From Streptomyces sp. TG1A-60 (lineage in GTDB: Bacteria; Actinomycetota; Actinomycetes; Streptomycetales; Streptomycetaceae): a stretch of DNA of 64,000 nt. Shown piece after piece: positions 25,429 through 36,300 of the stretch. Made by a program: the position numbers and the translations under genes. A model generated the notes under the pieces. That model saw only the letters and a list, made by a program, of their open reading frames with translations. It did no database searches and was not told the origin of the DNA. The DNA lies in the NCBI RefSeq assembly GCF_037201975.1, contig NZ_CP147520.1, positions 6,572,001 to 6,636,000 on the forward strand. Reading direction: 5' to 3'. How positions within the stretch are numbered: position 1 is the stretch's first letter; every line of letters starts with the position of its first letter.

Positions 25429-26649
25429 TCACGGAGGGCCGGAGCCGTTGAGCCAGAACGCCCCGTAGACCGCCGACGCCACCGCGACACCGCCGAGAAC
25501 CGTCGCTGACGTGGGCGTACGGGCCCGTGCCAGCGTCCGGGCGAGCGGCAGCAGCAGCGGGAAGGCCGGCATCAGCAGACGGGGTTTGGAGCCGAAGTAG
25601 CTCGACGCGCACAGCGCCAGCGCGGTGACGACGCCGGCGTACACCAGCAACGGAAGCGGCTGCCCCTGCCGTACGCACACGACGTACAACCAGATGATCA
25701 GTGCCACCCCGATGGTCAGCCCGACGCCCGCGAGGGCCGACGGGAACGACGTGAACTTGTCGGCGACGAACCGGGCGAAGGCCCAGCCGCCGTCGAAGCC
25801 GTTGCGCCACCCCGCCTGGACGTCGAGATAGCCGAGCGGCCCCTTGCCCGTGTGACGGCCCACCCACAGGACATAACCGCCGACGCCCAGGGGCGCGAGA
25901 AGCATTCCGAGAGCACGTGGCCAGAGAGAGGTGCCTCCCGACGCGTCCGCACTCCGGTTCCCTCCGGACGAGGGAGCGCGGGTCGGGCCTTCGGCGGTGG
26001 GTGTCGCACCGGACCGCCGATCCCGTACGGACGACGCGATCGCCGCCGCCCACACCGCCGCGACCACCGCGAGCCCCACCGGGCGGGTCAGCCCGGCGAG
26101 TGCGGCCAGGGTGCCCGCGATCACCCAGCGGCCGGTCAGCACCGCGTGCAGCGACCACGCGGCCAGCGCGGTGAACAGCGCCTCCGTGTACGCCATCGAC
26201 TGCACGACGCCGACCGGCAGTACGGCCCACAGCAGCACGGCGCACACCCCGGCCCGGCGCCCGTACACGTGGTCGACGACCGCGAAGACGCCCCAGGCCG
26301 CCGCGAGCGAGGCGAGCATGCCGACGGCCAGGCCGGCGTGGGCGTACGACAGCGGGGTCACCGCCGACACCGCCCGCTCCAGCCAGGGCAGCAGCGGGAA
26401 GAACGCCAGGTTCGAGTGGACGTCGCCGTTCGGCAGGCGCACCTCGTAGCCGTAGCCCAGTTCGGCGACGCGGGTGTACCAGAGCGAGTCCCAGCGGGCC
26501 GAGAGCAGCGTCAGGGCGCTCCTGTCGCGCGCCGCGCTCCACAGGGTGAGGGCGACGAGCCCCAGGGCGCGCACGCAGGCGTACCCGAGGAGTGCGGGGG
26601 CGGCCCGCCTCCACAGGGGTGCCGCCGGGCGCGTAGCAAGATCGGTCAC
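25429..26649 (-). CDS. Membrane mannosyltransferase, PIG-V-like
   Basis: 406 residues with many hydrophobic helices. The N-terminal loop ARWDSLWYTRVAELGY matches the RWD..Y motif of the PIG-V/GT-C mannosyltransferase family, where the Asp is catalytic, and it is followed by NLAFFPLLPWLER. Such enzymes use polyprenyl-phosphate-mannose outside the membrane. I set the start at GTG 26649 (MTDLATRPAAPL); the reading frame continues upstream only as antisense of the MFS gene. Convergent neighbours are absent; the PAP2 gene follows 240 bp downstream. Confidence 0.82.
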   Translation of the reverse strand: MTDLATRPAAPLWRRAAPALLGYACVRALGLVALTLWSAARDRSALTLLSARWDSLWYTRVAELGYGYEVRLPNGDVHSNLAFFPLLPWLERAVSAVTPLSYAHAGLAVGMLASLAAAWGVFAVVDHVYGRRAGVCAVLLWAVLPVGVVQSMAYTEALFTALAAWSLHAVLTGRWVIAGTLAALAGLTRPVGLAVVAAVWAAAIASSVRDRRSGATPTAEGPTRAPSSGGNRSADASGGTSLWPRALGMLLAPLGVGGYVLWVGRHTGKGPLGYLDVQAGWRNGFDGGWAFARFVADKFTSFPSALAGVGLTIGVALIIWLYVVCVRQGQPLPLLVYAGVVTALALCASSYFGSKPRLLMPAFPLLLPLARTLARARTPTSATVLGGVAVASAVYGAFWLNGSGPP

Positions 26650-26985
26650 GTGCTCGATTATCGGCGGAGCCAGGGACCGGCCGGGCCACCCGTCACGTGA
26701 TGGCCCGTCAGAGACCGCGACGGACGAACCACGGGTGAATCCCGGACGCATGATGAACGCCCCATGGAGGACCGGTGCCCGTCCAGCGGCGTGACCTATG
26801 GCACACGTCACATGAGAGTTCGATGAGACACCCGCCACGCTGCACCGTCTGGAACTCGCGTACGCTGACGGCTCACTCGCCTTTCGTTGCGCGGGCCCGG
26901 GACGCCGCTCCTCCTGGGCCGTAGCCGCCGGGGAGTCCCCGCCCCGTGGTTCCGCCGAACGCGAGAGCAACTGGGAGGTACGTAC
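26650..26985. other. Divergent promoter region
   Basis: 336 bp between the mannosyltransferase and MFS starts. TACGCT at 26861-26866 could be a -10 box for the MFS gene, but no clear -35 is present. No gene or strong repeat seen. Confidence 0.4.
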
Positions 26986-28593
26986 ATGTCCGGGACGCCC
27001 ACGGCCGCTGCGCGACGCCGTCGGCAGGCCGGGGCCGGTACACACCGCTGGGTCGTCCTCGTGGTCCTCTGTACCAGCCTGCTGCTCGTGGCCGTCGACG
27101 CCACCGTGCTGCATGTGGCGGTGCCCGCCGTCACCGAGGACATCAAGCCCGGCGCCATGGAACTGCTCTGGATCGTCGACGTCTACCCGCTGGTCTGTGC
27201 CTCGCTGCTGATCCTCTTCGGCACGCTCGGCGACCGGGTCGGCCGCAGACGGATCCTCCTCCTCGGATACGCCCTCTTCGGCGTCGCCTCCGGCCTCGCT
27301 GCCTGCGCCGACAACCCGCAGGTCCTGATCGCGGCCCGCGCCCTGCTCGGCGTCGGCGGTGCGATGATCATGCCCGCGACGCTGTCGATCCTCCGCCAGG
27401 TCTTCCCCGACCGGCGCGAGCGGGCGTTCGCCATCGGTATCTGGAGCGCCGTCGCCGCGGTGGGCGCGGCGGTCGGACCACTGCTCGGCGGGTTCCTGCT
27501 GGAGCACTTCTGGTGGGGTTCGGTCTTCCTCGTCAACATCCCGCTGATGCTCGTCAGCCTGCCGCTCGGACGACTCCTCCTGCCCGAGTCGACGGGCGAC
27601 CGCGACGGCCCCTGGGACATGGTCGGCGCCCTGATGGCCGCCGTCGGCCTCTTCGGCATCGTCCTCGGCGTGAAACGACTCGGCGGCGGCCACCCGCCGT
27701 TCGACCCCGGCACCGCGCTGGCGCTCCTCGGCGGCGGCGCGCTGCTGATCGCCTTCGTGCGACGGCAGCGGCGCCGGACGCATCCGCTGGTCGACCTGCG
27801 GATGTTCGCGCGCCCCGCGTTCAGCACCTCCGTCGGCTGCATCGTGCTGGCCATGCTCGCGCTGGTGGGGCTGGAGCTGATCGCGGCGCAGTATCTGCAA
27901 CTGGTCCTCGGGCTGTCGCCCTTGGAGACGGGGCTGCGGCTGCTGCCGCTGACCGTCGCCGCGATGGCGGCCGGGCTCGTCGGCTCCCACCTGCTGCACC
28001 GCTTCGGGCCGCGCCGCATGGTGTCCCTCGGCTTCTGCCTCACCGCCTTCGCCGTCGTGCTGCTCACGGCGATGGGGCGCCACGACAACGCGGGCCTGCT
28101 TCTCGCCGGGTTCGTCCTGCTGGGCTTCGGGCTGGAGACGACCCTCTTCGGGGCGTACGAGTCGATGCTGAGCGAGGCGCCCGCGTCCTCGGCGGGCGAG
28201 GCAGCCGCGATCGGCGAGACCTCCTACCAGCTGGGCGCCGGCATCGGTATCGCCCTCCTCGGCAGCGTCATGAACGCGGCGTACGCGCCCGGGCTGTCGT
28301 CGGTGCCGGGGGTGCCCGGCTCGGCGTCCACCGCCGCCGGTCACTCGCTGGGCGAGGCGTACGAGGTCGCCGACCGGCTGGGCGGGCCCCCGGGCGAGGC
28401 CCTGCGGCATGCCGCCCGCGACTCGTTCGTCCATGGGCTGCATGTGACGCTACTGGTGAGTGCGGCCCTGCTCCTCCTGGGGGCGGTGATGGCGTTGCGG
28501 CTGCCCCGGCTCATGGAGTGCGCGGCGGACGCGGACGTGCCAGGGCCGCGCGAGGCCAAGGCGACCTCTGTCCGCGCGGAGTCGATGCGCTGA
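26986..28593 (+). CDS. MFS drug efflux transporter, DHA2 (14-TMS) family
   Basis: A 535-residue proton-coupled exporter. Motif A GTLGDRVGRRRIL lies after the second membrane helix, motif C-like GAAVGPLLGG after the fifth, and the first helix has LLLVAVDATVLHVAVP, typical of DHA2 pumps such as SmvA and QacA. GGGAGGT six bases before ATG 26986 fixes the start. Substrate not predictable; quaternary ammonium compounds and dyes are common for the family. No adjacent TetR regulator is seen. Confidence 0.9.
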   Translation: MSGTPTAAARRRRQAGAGTHRWVVLVVLCTSLLLVAVDATVLHVAVPAVTEDIKPGAMELLWIVDVYPLVCASLLILFGTLGDRVGRRRILLLGYALFGVASGLAACADNPQVLIAARALLGVGGAMIMPATLSILRQVFPDRRERAFAIGIWSAVAAVGAAVGPLLGGFLLEHFWWGSVFLVNIPLMLVSLPLGRLLLPESTGDRDGPWDMVGALMAAVGLFGIVLGVKRLGGGHPPFDPGTALALLGGGALLIAFVRRQRRRTHPLVDLRMFARPAFSTSVGCIVLAMLALVGLELIAAQYLQLVLGLSPLETGLRLLPLTVAAMAAGLVGSHLLHRFGPRRMVSLGFCLTAFAVVLLTAMGRHDNAGLLLAGFVLLGFGLETTLFGAYESMLSEAPASSAGEAAAIGETSYQLGAGIGIALLGSVMNAAYAPGLSSVPGVPGSASTAAGHSLGEAYEVADRLGGPPGEALRHAARDSFVHGLHVTLLVSAALLLLGAVMALRLPRLMECAADADVPGPREAKATSVRAESMR

Positions 28594-28626
28594 CCCGCGC
28601 TGACCTGCTTGGGGCGCGGCGAGACG

Positions 28627-29091
28627 GTGCTGAAAGGCCGACTGAGTTGTCTTTCACACGCCCGCTACGGAATCGTGTGGGGCTCGATGGAGGCCGCGCG
28701 GGCATGTTTTCGAGGCGGCCCTCGAATACGCCAGGACGCGGGAGCAGTTCGCCAAGCCGATCGGGGGATTCCAGCTGACCCGGGCCAAACTCGCCGACAT
28801 GGCGGTCGGGTTGCACAAGGGGAATCTGCTCGCCCACCATCTGGGGCGGCGGATGGACGCGGGACGGCTCCGTCCCGAGCAGATCGGCTTCGGCAAACTG
28901 AACAACGTACGAGAGGCTGTCGTGATCTGCCGTACCGCCCGGACGGTACTACTCGGCGCGAACGGGATCTCTAATACCCCGTGATGCGGCATGCGACGAA
29001 TCTGGAGTCCGTGCTCACCTACGAGGGAACCGTCGAAATGCATCAACTGGTGCTGGGCAAGGCGCTCACCGGTCTCGACGCCTTCCGGTGA
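28627..29091 (+). pseudogene. Decayed glutaryl-CoA dehydrogenase, C-terminal half
   Basis: The remains of an acyl-CoA dehydrogenase of the GcdH type: CLSHARYGIVWGSMEAARACF, then in another frame EAALEYARTREQFAKPIGGF through RTARTVLLGANGIS, then in a third [18 protein letters not shown]...GLDAFR and stop. An extra T in TTTT (28707-28710) and an indel near 28973 cause the shifts, and the Glu codon expected in LEYPV is now TAA. The N-terminal half is absent. Multiple independent lesions show real decay, not one sequencing error. Confidence 0.85.
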
Positions 29092-29142
29092 GCCGCGTCG
29101 CGTGACCCGCACCGGAGGGCGGGGCCGGCGAGCGGCCCTGCC

Positions 29143-29586
29143 TCAGCTCTGGTTGAAGAAACCGTCGGCCGGACGGCTCGCGACCTCGCCGCTGACGATC
29201 TCCGTGTCGGCGGGGGACAGCAGGAACACGCGGGTGGACACCCGCTCGATGGAACCGCGCAGACCGAAGATCAGACCGGCCGCGAAGTCGACGACCCGCT
29301 TGGCGTCGGCGGGCTCCATGTTCGTGAGGTTCATGATGACCGGGACGCCGTCCCGGAAGAGTTCGCCGATGTGCCGGGCGTCACGGAAGCTGTCCGGTGT
29401 GACCGTGCCGATCCGGCGCCCCTGCTCCTGCGCGGACTCGGACGCGACCTTGACGCGAGGGTCGGTGACCCACGCCTCGCCGGAGCCGGACTCCCGCTCA
29501 TCGGCGTAGTCGTCGTCGTAGTAACGCTCGTCATCGTTGTCGTCGACGAGGCCAAGCCAGGCACTCGCCTTGCGCACCGATCCCAT
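29143..29586 (-). CDS. sflA: SepF-like cell division protein SflA
   Basis: 147 residues. Acidic linker (residues 15-40) and a SepF domain: [48 protein letters not shown], with the C-terminal FFNQS. The N-terminus [13 protein letters not shown] takes the place of the membrane-binding helix. Streptomycetes have one sepF in the dcw cluster and two paralogues, sflA and sflB, that tune FtsZ assembly in hyphae; this locus matches the position of sflA. GAGGAGG lies five bases before ATG. Confidence 0.85.
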   Translation of the reverse strand: MGSVRKASAWLGLVDDNDDERYYDDDYADERESGSGEAWVTDPRVKVASESAQEQGRRIGTVTPDSFRDARHIGELFRDGVPVIMNLTNMEPADAKRVVDFAAGLIFGLRGSIERVSTRVFLLSPADTEIVSGEVASRPADGFFNQS

Positions 29587-29892
29587 GGACGCCTCCTCTC
29601 GCAGCGGTCTTTCGTGCTTTCCGCATCCCTATCGTCGTCCATGATGCGGATGTCTCGCCAAGTGGTTAGACGCCGCACGGGGGTTTCGTGACGGTACTGG
29701 TGCAGAACGAATTCGTCGAGAGTCCATGTGCCCCAAGGGCTGTGCCGTACACGTCTGCTGACTGAGAGTGAAATAATATTGTTCGCGGCGTTTGGGTGAG
29801 CGTCGGTGCGTCCGGGTGAACGTTCCGATGGCTACGATGCGGCGAACTGCGATGAACGCGCGGTAGACACGGGGAAGCCACGGGGGAATGTC

Positions 29893-31098
29893 GTGTTCGG
29901 AATCGTGAGGCCCTGCGGCCACCGGCTGGGCGAAGGGCTGCGGACCCAATGGATGGCGCATCTGTGCGGGCTCTGTCTCGCGCTGCGCGAGGACCACGGG
30001 CAGTTCGCCCGGGTCGTCACCAACTACGACGGCCTGCTCGTCTCGGTCCTGACGGAGGCTCAGGCCGGGCGCACCACCGACTGGCGGCGGACCGCCGGAC
30101 CCTGTCCGCTGCGCGGGATGCGCACCGCCTCCGTCGCGCGGGGCGAGGGCGCGCGGCTCGCCGCCGCCGTCTCGCTGGTGCTCGCATCGGCCAAGGTGCG
30201 CGACCACGTGGCCGACGGGGACGGACTGCTCGCCCGTAAGCCGGTGGCGCTCGCCGCGCGCCGGGTCGCGGGGAGCTGGGGGCGCGCGGGGGCCCGTACG
30301 GGATCGGACATCGGGTTCGACACGGCGGTGCTGGTCGACGCCGTGGACCGGCAGGCCGGAGTCGAGGCGCTCGCAGGGCCGGGCACCCCGCTGCCGGCGG
30401 TCACCGAGCCGACGGAGACGGCGACCGCGGCGGCCTTCGCGCACACCGCGGTGCTGGCCGGCCGCCCCGGCAACGCCGAACCGCTCGCCGAGGCCGGACG
30501 CCTCTTCGGACGGCTCGCCCACCTGCTGGACGCGGTGGAGGACCGGGCCGCCGACGCCGCCGTCGGCGCGTGGAACCCGCTGACCGCCACGGGGACCTCG
30601 CTCGCCGAGGCCCGGCGGCTCTCCGGCGACGCCCTGCACGGCATCCGGCTCGCCCTGCGCGAGGCCGACTTCGTGGACGGCGAGCTGGCCCATCTGCTGC
30701 TCGTGCATGAGCTGCGCCGGTCGGTGGACCGGGTCTTCGGGTCGGTGCCGGTGTGCTCGGCCCATCAGCGGGGCGGGGCGCCGCGACCGGGTGATCCGAA
30801 CGCCGGGGGCGGAAGGAACCCGTACGGCGGGGGCGACGGAAACCCGTATGCCGGAGGCGGTGGAAATCCGTTCGGTGGCGGCGGCGCCTACGGCGGCGGT
30901 GGTGGCGGTGGCTTCGGTGGGGCGCCGTCGCCGCAGCCGCCGAAGCGGCGGGGGTTCTGGGCGGGGTGCGGGATGTTCTGGCTGCTGTGCTGCACCTGCC
31001 AGTTGTGCTGCGCCAAGGAGTACGAGGGTCCCTGGTCCCGGAAGAAGCGCGAGGGGTGCTGCCGGGACTGCGACTGCTGCGAGTGCTGTGACTGCTGA
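29893..31098 (+). CDS. DUF5685 family protein with cysteine-rich tail
   Basis: 401 residues. Residues 1-290 are helical and start [12 protein letters not shown]...[14 protein letters not shown], with a conserved Cys pair, the hallmark of DUF5685. A Gly/Asn/Pro-Tyr linker follows, then a hydrophobic segment and a tail with about 14 cysteines ([28 protein letters not shown]). The cysteines could bind metal or be acylated. No known reaction. GTG 29893 follows GGGGGAA. A TAATAT box at 29773-29778 lies in an AT-rich promoter region shared with sflA. Confidence 0.85.
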   Translation: MFGIVRPCGHRLGEGLRTQWMAHLCGLCLALREDHGQFARVVTNYDGLLVSVLTEAQAGRTTDWRRTAGPCPLRGMRTASVARGEGARLAAAVSLVLASAKVRDHVADGDGLLARKPVALAARRVAGSWGRAGARTGSDIGFDTAVLVDAVDRQAGVEALAGPGTPLPAVTEPTETATAAAFAHTAVLAGRPGNAEPLAEAGRLFGRLAHLLDAVEDRAADAAVGAWNPLTATGTSLAEARRLSGDALHGIRLALREADFVDGELAHLLLVHELRRSVDRVFGSVPVCSAHQRGGAPRPGDPNAGGGRNPYGGGDGNPYAGGGGNPFGGGGAYGGGGGGGFGGAPSPQPPKRRGFWAGCGMFWLLCCTCQLCCAKEYEGPWSRKKREGCCRDCDCCECCDC

Positions 31099-31610
31099 AG
31101 GGGAAGGCGAACGCGGGGGATCACGGCGCGTCGCCGTGTGCGCAGGAGGCGCCGCGCTCGCGTCTCGGGCCGACTGGGCCTGTTCGGCGGGCCGAGCGGC
31201 TGAGGAGTTCGGTGCACGACTTCCGGACAGCCGCGGGCCGGGGCCCGCGCACCCCGACCGGCGGTCGGCGGCGGTGCTCGGCGACGCGGGCGACGGCGCC
31301 GGCCGTCGCCGCTCCCGGGGGTCGCGGCCTGCTACGACGACTCCTTCGGCGAGGCCCGGTGAAGTGCTCGGGATTCGCGCAGAACCCACACATACTCCCT
31401 GCTGGGGTCAACTGCCGCAGACAGGGCGCCGGTTGGGTTCCGGGAGGCCGAAAGGCACTCTTGCGTGGATCGGCGGTTCGGCCGAATACTTCCCATCAGC
31501 GTCTTGTCAGGGGCACGGCATGTCCGGAATCCGGACCGGTGTCCCTGATCTGCGCCTCACGGGCCCCGACCCCACGCGGGCCCCCGACTTCCCTTTGGAG
31601 GGAACGAACA
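31099..31610. other. Long leader region before the secreted protease
   Basis: 512 bp without a credible gene; the frames crossing it lack domains and are Arg-rich. It contains one good promoter (31461-31489) and the ribosome site GGAGGGAA before GTG 31611. Confidence 0.5.
31461..31489 (+). promoter_or_regulatory. Candidate promoter of the streptogrisin gene
   Basis: TTGCGT (31461-31466), 17-bp spacer, GAATAC (31484-31489). Start of the gene is about 120 bases downstream. Confidence 0.45.
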
Positions 31611-32513
31611 GTGAGGATCAAGCGCACCACCCCCCGCAGCGGCATCACGAGACGGACCCGGCTGATCGCCGTGACCACCGGACTCGTGGCCGCAGCCGCC
31701 GTCACGGTCCCCGCCGCACATGCGGCAGGCACCCAGACGTTCAGCGCAGCCGAGCTGAAGAGCGCCAGCTCATCGGTGCTCAAGGCCGACATCCCGGGCA
31801 CCGCCTGGGCGATCGACACGGCGACGGACAAGGTCGTCGTCACCGTCGACAGCACCGTCTCCCAGGCCGAGCTCGCGAAGATCAAGGAGTCGGCGGGCGA
31901 GAACGCCGACGCCCTGACGATCAAGCGGACCCCGGGCAAGTTCAGCAAGCTGACCAAGGGCGGCGACGCCATCTATGCGAGTAGCTGGCGCTGCTCCCTC
32001 GGCTTCAACGTCCGCAGCGGGAGCACCTACTACTTCCTGACCGCCGGTCACTGCACCGACGGCGCGGGCACCTGGTACTCCAACTCCGGCCGCACCACGG
32101 TCCTCGGCCCGACCACCGGGTCGAGCTTCCCGGTCAACGACTACGGCATCGTGCGCTACAGCAACACGTCCATCGCCAAGGACGGCACCGCGGGCAACGT
32201 GGACATCACCAGGGCGGCCACCCCGAGCGTGGGCACCAACGTCATCCGCAGCGGCTCCACCACCGGTACCCACACCGGACGCGTGACCGCCCTCAACGCG
32301 ACCGTCAACTACGGCGGCGGCGATGTCGTCTACGGCATGATCCAGACCAATGTCTGTGCCGAGCCCGGCGACTCCGGCGGCCCGCTCTACGGCAGCAACG
32401 GTGTCGCGTACGGTCTGACCTCCGGCGGCAGCGGCAACTGCACCTGGGGAGGTACGACCTTCTTCCAGCCGGTCACCGAGGCCCTGAGCGCGTACGGCGT
32501 CAGCGTCTACTAG
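31611..32513 (+). CDS. sprB: Streptogrisin B-like secreted serine protease (S1 family)
   Basis: A 300-residue preproprotease. Signal peptide residues 1 to about 38 (twin arginines, then hydrophobic stretch, AHA/A), a propeptide to about residue 115 of the alpha-lytic type, then a mature chymotrypsin fold. Catalytic residues are His-147 (TAGHC), Asp-177 (NDYGIV) and Ser-255 (GDSGGP). The mature part, including [20 protein letters not shown] and the end [10 protein letters not shown], is very close to streptogrisin B of S. griseus as I recall it. Secreted, degrading extracellular protein. GGAGGGAA precedes GTG 31611. Confidence 0.93.
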   Translation: MRIKRTTPRSGITRRTRLIAVTTGLVAAAAVTVPAAHAAGTQTFSAAELKSASSSVLKADIPGTAWAIDTATDKVVVTVDSTVSQAELAKIKESAGENADALTIKRTPGKFSKLTKGGDAIYASSWRCSLGFNVRSGSTYYFLTAGHCTDGAGTWYSNSGRTTVLGPTTGSSFPVNDYGIVRYSNTSIAKDGTAGNVDITRAATPSVGTNVIRSGSTTGTHTGRVTALNATVNYGGGDVVYGMIQTNVCAEPGDSGGPLYGSNGVAYGLTSGGSGNCTWGGTTFFQPVTEALSAYGVSVY

Positions 32514-32576
32514 GCCGACCGGGAGCCGGCGCGCTTCCCACGGCACCGGCCCCCACCACAGCTGTGGCCGGCAGCG

Positions 32577-32609
32577 GCGAGCCCCCGCACCCCATGTGCG
32601 GGGGCTCGC
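32577..32609 (+). terminator. Hairpin terminator after the protease gene
   Basis: GCGAGCCCCCGCA (32577-32589) and its exact complement (32597-32609) with a 7-base loop. Confidence 0.8.
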
Positions 32610-32722
32610 TCTCGTTCGGGCGGCGGGGTTGTCGTCGGGATGCGTGCGGATGCGCGCCGAGGCGCGTGCGCCGCCCGTGAGTACTCCCTTTCATGCGCCC
32701 ACTTCGGACCCTGGGGGCCGTG

Positions 32723-32872
32723 GTGGTCGAGGAGCCGGTGACGGCGGGGGCGGCCCTCGCGTCCTTCGGCGCGGTCTGTGTGATGTCGGCGGCGCGGGTG
32801 GTGAAGCAGTATCAGCGGGGGGTGGTCTTCCGGCTCGGCCGGCTGAGGTCGAGGGTGCGCGGGCCCGCCCGG
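32723..32872 (+). pseudogene. 5' fragment of a slipin (SPFH/band 7) gene
   Basis: About 50 codons: an N-terminal membrane helix TAGAALASFGAVCVMSAA, then RVVKQYQRGVVFRLGRLRS, the invariant entry to the SPFH domain of stomatin-like proteins. Homology stops at about 32872 and the next bases belong to an unrelated gene on the other strand. Only a scar remains of a protein of about 260-300 residues. Confidence 0.7.
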
Positions 32873-32893
32873 CGCCGAGATCGGCTGAGCCTC

Positions 32894-33190
32894 GGCACTC
32901 CGAGGTTTTTTCTTCAGGGCCGCCATCACCACGGTGATGGCGGCCCCCGCTGTTGCCCAGGCCGCGAGCTCCAGCAGTGGGCCGGTGATGTCGGTGCCCT
33001 CGAAGTACGCGATCGAGTGATCCACCCGCACGCCGCGCCCGGTGGCGGCGCCGGAGCGATCGTCGCCCGGAACGGCGGCGGCAGCGCCCCCCCGCGCGCT
33101 CGGGTTGCCCGGCGATCACCACCGGCAGGGCGGCATCCCGATGCCGGCGATCCCGAAGACGCACTGGAAGCTCAGAAGCTCGTACGAGGA
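32894..33190 (-). pseudogene. 3' fragment of a multi-spanning membrane permease gene
   Basis: Read on the minus strand, SFQCVFGIAGIGMP, LPVVIAGQP and, after a frame change, VDHSIAYFEGTDITGPLLEL and AAWATAGAAITVVMAALKKKP resemble the last membrane helices of DUF3533/ABC-2-like permeases. At least one indel and a 5' deletion are present. Its end abuts the slipin fragment, so one recombination or deletion probably joined the two. Confidence 0.55.
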
Positions 33191-33281
33191 AGGATCCGGG
33201 GGCGGGACCGGACGTCTGCGTCCTGCCTCCACGGCCCGGGGCGGGCGACGTTTGTGCAGGTGGGACAGGGTCGAACGGTTG

Positions 33282-33297
33282 TCGTACAGAAGTTCGA
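33282..33297. promoter_or_regulatory. LexA (SOS) box before dnaE2
   Basis: TCGTACAGAAGTTCGA differs at one base from the actinobacterial LexA consensus TCGAAC-N4-GTTCGA. An isolated half-site TCGAAC lies at 33271-33276. The first gene, dnaE2, starts 70 bases downstream; dnaE2 is a known LexA target in actinobacteria. Confidence 0.7.
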
Positions 33298-33366
33298 AAA
33301 GTGGTCTATGGTGGAGGCGGGAAGGCTGTGAACTGATGTTCGAGTGATCGAGTGCGGGAGGTGCGC

Positions 33367-36300
33367 GTGTCGGCGTTCACGCATCTGCACACCGCTTCCG
33401 GGTTCTCCCTGCGTCATGGCGCCTCGCACCCGGAGCGGCTCGTCGAGCGCGCCTCCGAACGGGGCATGGACGCCCTAGCGCTCACCGACCGGGACACCCT
33501 CGCGGGCGCCGTCCGGTTCGCCAAGTCGTGCGCCGGAGCGGGGATCCGCCCGCTGTTCGGGGTGGACCTGGCGGTGGGGGCGCCCGTAGCTCCCGTGCGG
33601 CAGGCGCGGCGGCGCGCTCCCGTGCGCGGCGGTGCATTTGTCGATGAGTCGACTCCTCGTACGACGTTCCTCGCCCGGGAGGGGGCGACCGGCTGGGCCG
33701 AGCTGTGCAGAATCGTTTCGGCAGCGCATGCGGGCGCCGGCGAGGCCCAGGGCCGGGGCGCGGGTCCGCCGCTGCTTCCCTGGTCGGAGTGTGCCGCCGA
33801 GGGCCTGACCGTGCTCCTCGGTCCCGCTTCCGACGTGGGGCGCGCGCTGGCCGCCGGGCGCCCCGACCGCGCCGCGAAGCTCCTCGTGCCCTGGCGGGAG
33901 ATCCACGGTGACGCCCTGCGCCTCGAAGCGGTGTGGCACGGCCGTGAGGGCACCGGTCCCGGCTCCCTCCGGCTGGCCGCCCGCACCGTCGGCTTCGCCG
34001 CCGAGCAGCGGATCCGCCCGGTTCTCAGCAACGCCGTCCGGTACGCCGACCCCGGCATGGGCCCGGTCGCCGACGTCCTGGACGCGGCCCGCCGGCTCGT
34101 CCCCGTCGACCCCCGGGGCGAGCTGGACTCCGGTGAGGCCTGGCTCAAGGGCGCGGACGCGATGCTGGCCGTCGCCGAGCGGGTTGTGGAGGCCGCCGGA
34201 TACCGCCGCGACACCGCGTACCGCCTGCTGGAGCAGACCCGGGCCACGGCCGCCGAGTGCCTGGTCGACCCGGAGGACGACCTCGGACTCGGCACCGTCC
34301 ACTTCCCCGAGTCGCACCTCGTCGGCGCGGGCCGGCGCACCGCCCAGCGGGCGCTGGCGTCACGGGTGGCGGCGGGGATGGTGCGGTTCGGCTACGACAC
34401 CCGGCGTGCGTACTGGGACCGGATGCACCAGGAGCTGGACGTCATCGCCCACCACGGCTTCGCCTCCTACTTCCTGACGGTCGCCCAAGTCGTCGACGAC
34501 GCACGGAAGATGGGTATCCGGGTCGCCGCGCGCGGCTCCGGCGCGGGCTCCCTGGTCAACCACCTCCTCGGTATCGCCCACGCCGACCCCGTCGAACACG
34601 GCCTGCTGATGGAGCGGTTCCTCTCCAAACGGCGGACCGTGCTGCCCGACATCGACATCGACGTGGAGTCCGCGCGCCGGCTCGAGGTCTACCGCGCGAT
34701 CATCGCCCGCTTCGGCGCCGAGCGGGTCGCGACCGTCGCGATGCCGGAGACGTACCGCGTCCGTCACGCCGTCCGTGACGTGGGTGCGGCCCTCTGTCTG
34801 GACCCCGCCGACATCGACCGGATCGCCAAGTCCTTCCCGCACATCCGGGCGCGGGACGCGCGGGCGGCGCTCGAAGAGCTGCCCGAACTCAGGAAGCTGG
34901 CGGGGGAGAAGGAACGGTACGGCCGACTGTGGGAGCTGGTCGAGGCGCTCGACGCCCTCCCGCGCGGGGTCGCCATGCACCCGTGCGGGGTACTCCTCTC
35001 CGACGCCTCCCTCCTCGCCCGTACGCCGGTGATGCCGACCAGCGGCGAGGGGTTCCCCATGTCCCAGTTCGACAAGGACGACGTCGAGGACCTCGGGCTG
35101 CTCAAGCTCGACGTGCTGGGCGTGCGGATGCAGTCGGCGATGGCGCACGCGGTGGCGGAGGTGGCGCGGGCCACGGGGGGGCGGGTCGACCTGGACGCCC
35201 TCGACTTCGAGCGCGGTGCGGGCGACCCGGAGACGTATCAACTCATCCGTTCCACCGAGACGTTGGGCTGTTTCCAGATCGAGTCGCCGGGCCAGCGGGA
35301 CCTGGTGGGGCGGCTCCAGCCGGCTACCTTCCACGACCTCGTGGTGGACATCTCGCTGTTCCGGCCCGGTCCGGTCGCCGCCGACATGGTGCGGCCGTTC
35401 ATCGCGGCCCGGCACGGGCGGGCGCCGGTCCGCTACCCGCACGACGATCTGGCGGAGCCGCTGCGGGAGACGTACGGCGTGGTCGTCTTCCACGAGCAGG
35501 TCATCGACATCGTGCACCTCATGACCGGGTGCGGCCGGGACGAGGCGGACCGGGTGCGGCGCGGGCTCTCCGACCCCGAGTCGCAGGGGCGGATCCGGGT
35601 CTGGTTCGCGCAGCACGCCGCCGTGAAGGGGTACGACGCCGAGACGATCCGGCGGACGTGGGAGATCGTCGAGGCCTTCGGGTCGTACGGCTTCTGCAAG
35701 GCGCACGCGGTGGCCTTCGCGGTGCCGACGTACCAGTCGGCGTGGCTGAAGGCGCACCATCCGGCGGCGTTCTACGCGGGGCTGCTCACGCACGACCCCG
35801 GGATGTACCCCAAGCGGCTGCTGCTGGCGGACGCGCGGCGGCGCGGGGTGCCGATCCTGCCGTTGGACGTGAACCGGTCGGCGGTCGCCCATCATATCGA
35901 ACTGGTGTCCGATCAAAGGGAGTCGGATGTCGAACTGCCGGATGTCGAACCGACCGGGTCGTCTCCGTCCGGTTCCCCGGGCCGCTGGGGTGTCCGGCTG
36001 GCACTCTCCGACGTGCACGGCATCAGCGAGGCCGAGGCGGCGCGCATCGCGGACGGGCAGCCGTACGCCTCACTGCTGGACTTCTGGCAGCGGGCCCGGC
36101 CGAGCCGGCCGCTGGCCGGGCGGCTGGCCCAGGTCGGCGCGCTGGACGCGTTCGGTGCCAACCGGCGTGATCTGCAACTGCACTTGACGGAGTTGCACCG
36201 GGGCAGCCGGGGGGCGGGCGGCAGCCAGCTGCCTCCCCCACTGCCGAACGTGTGGGAGGTACCCCCAGCGGGTGGGCGGCGGACCGCGCCGGCCGGTCTG

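Noticed and set aside
26650..28443. Upstream part of the minus-strand frame containing the mannosyltransferase
   Set aside because: Runs antisense through the MFS gene; the real gene begins at 26649 by motif and start codon.
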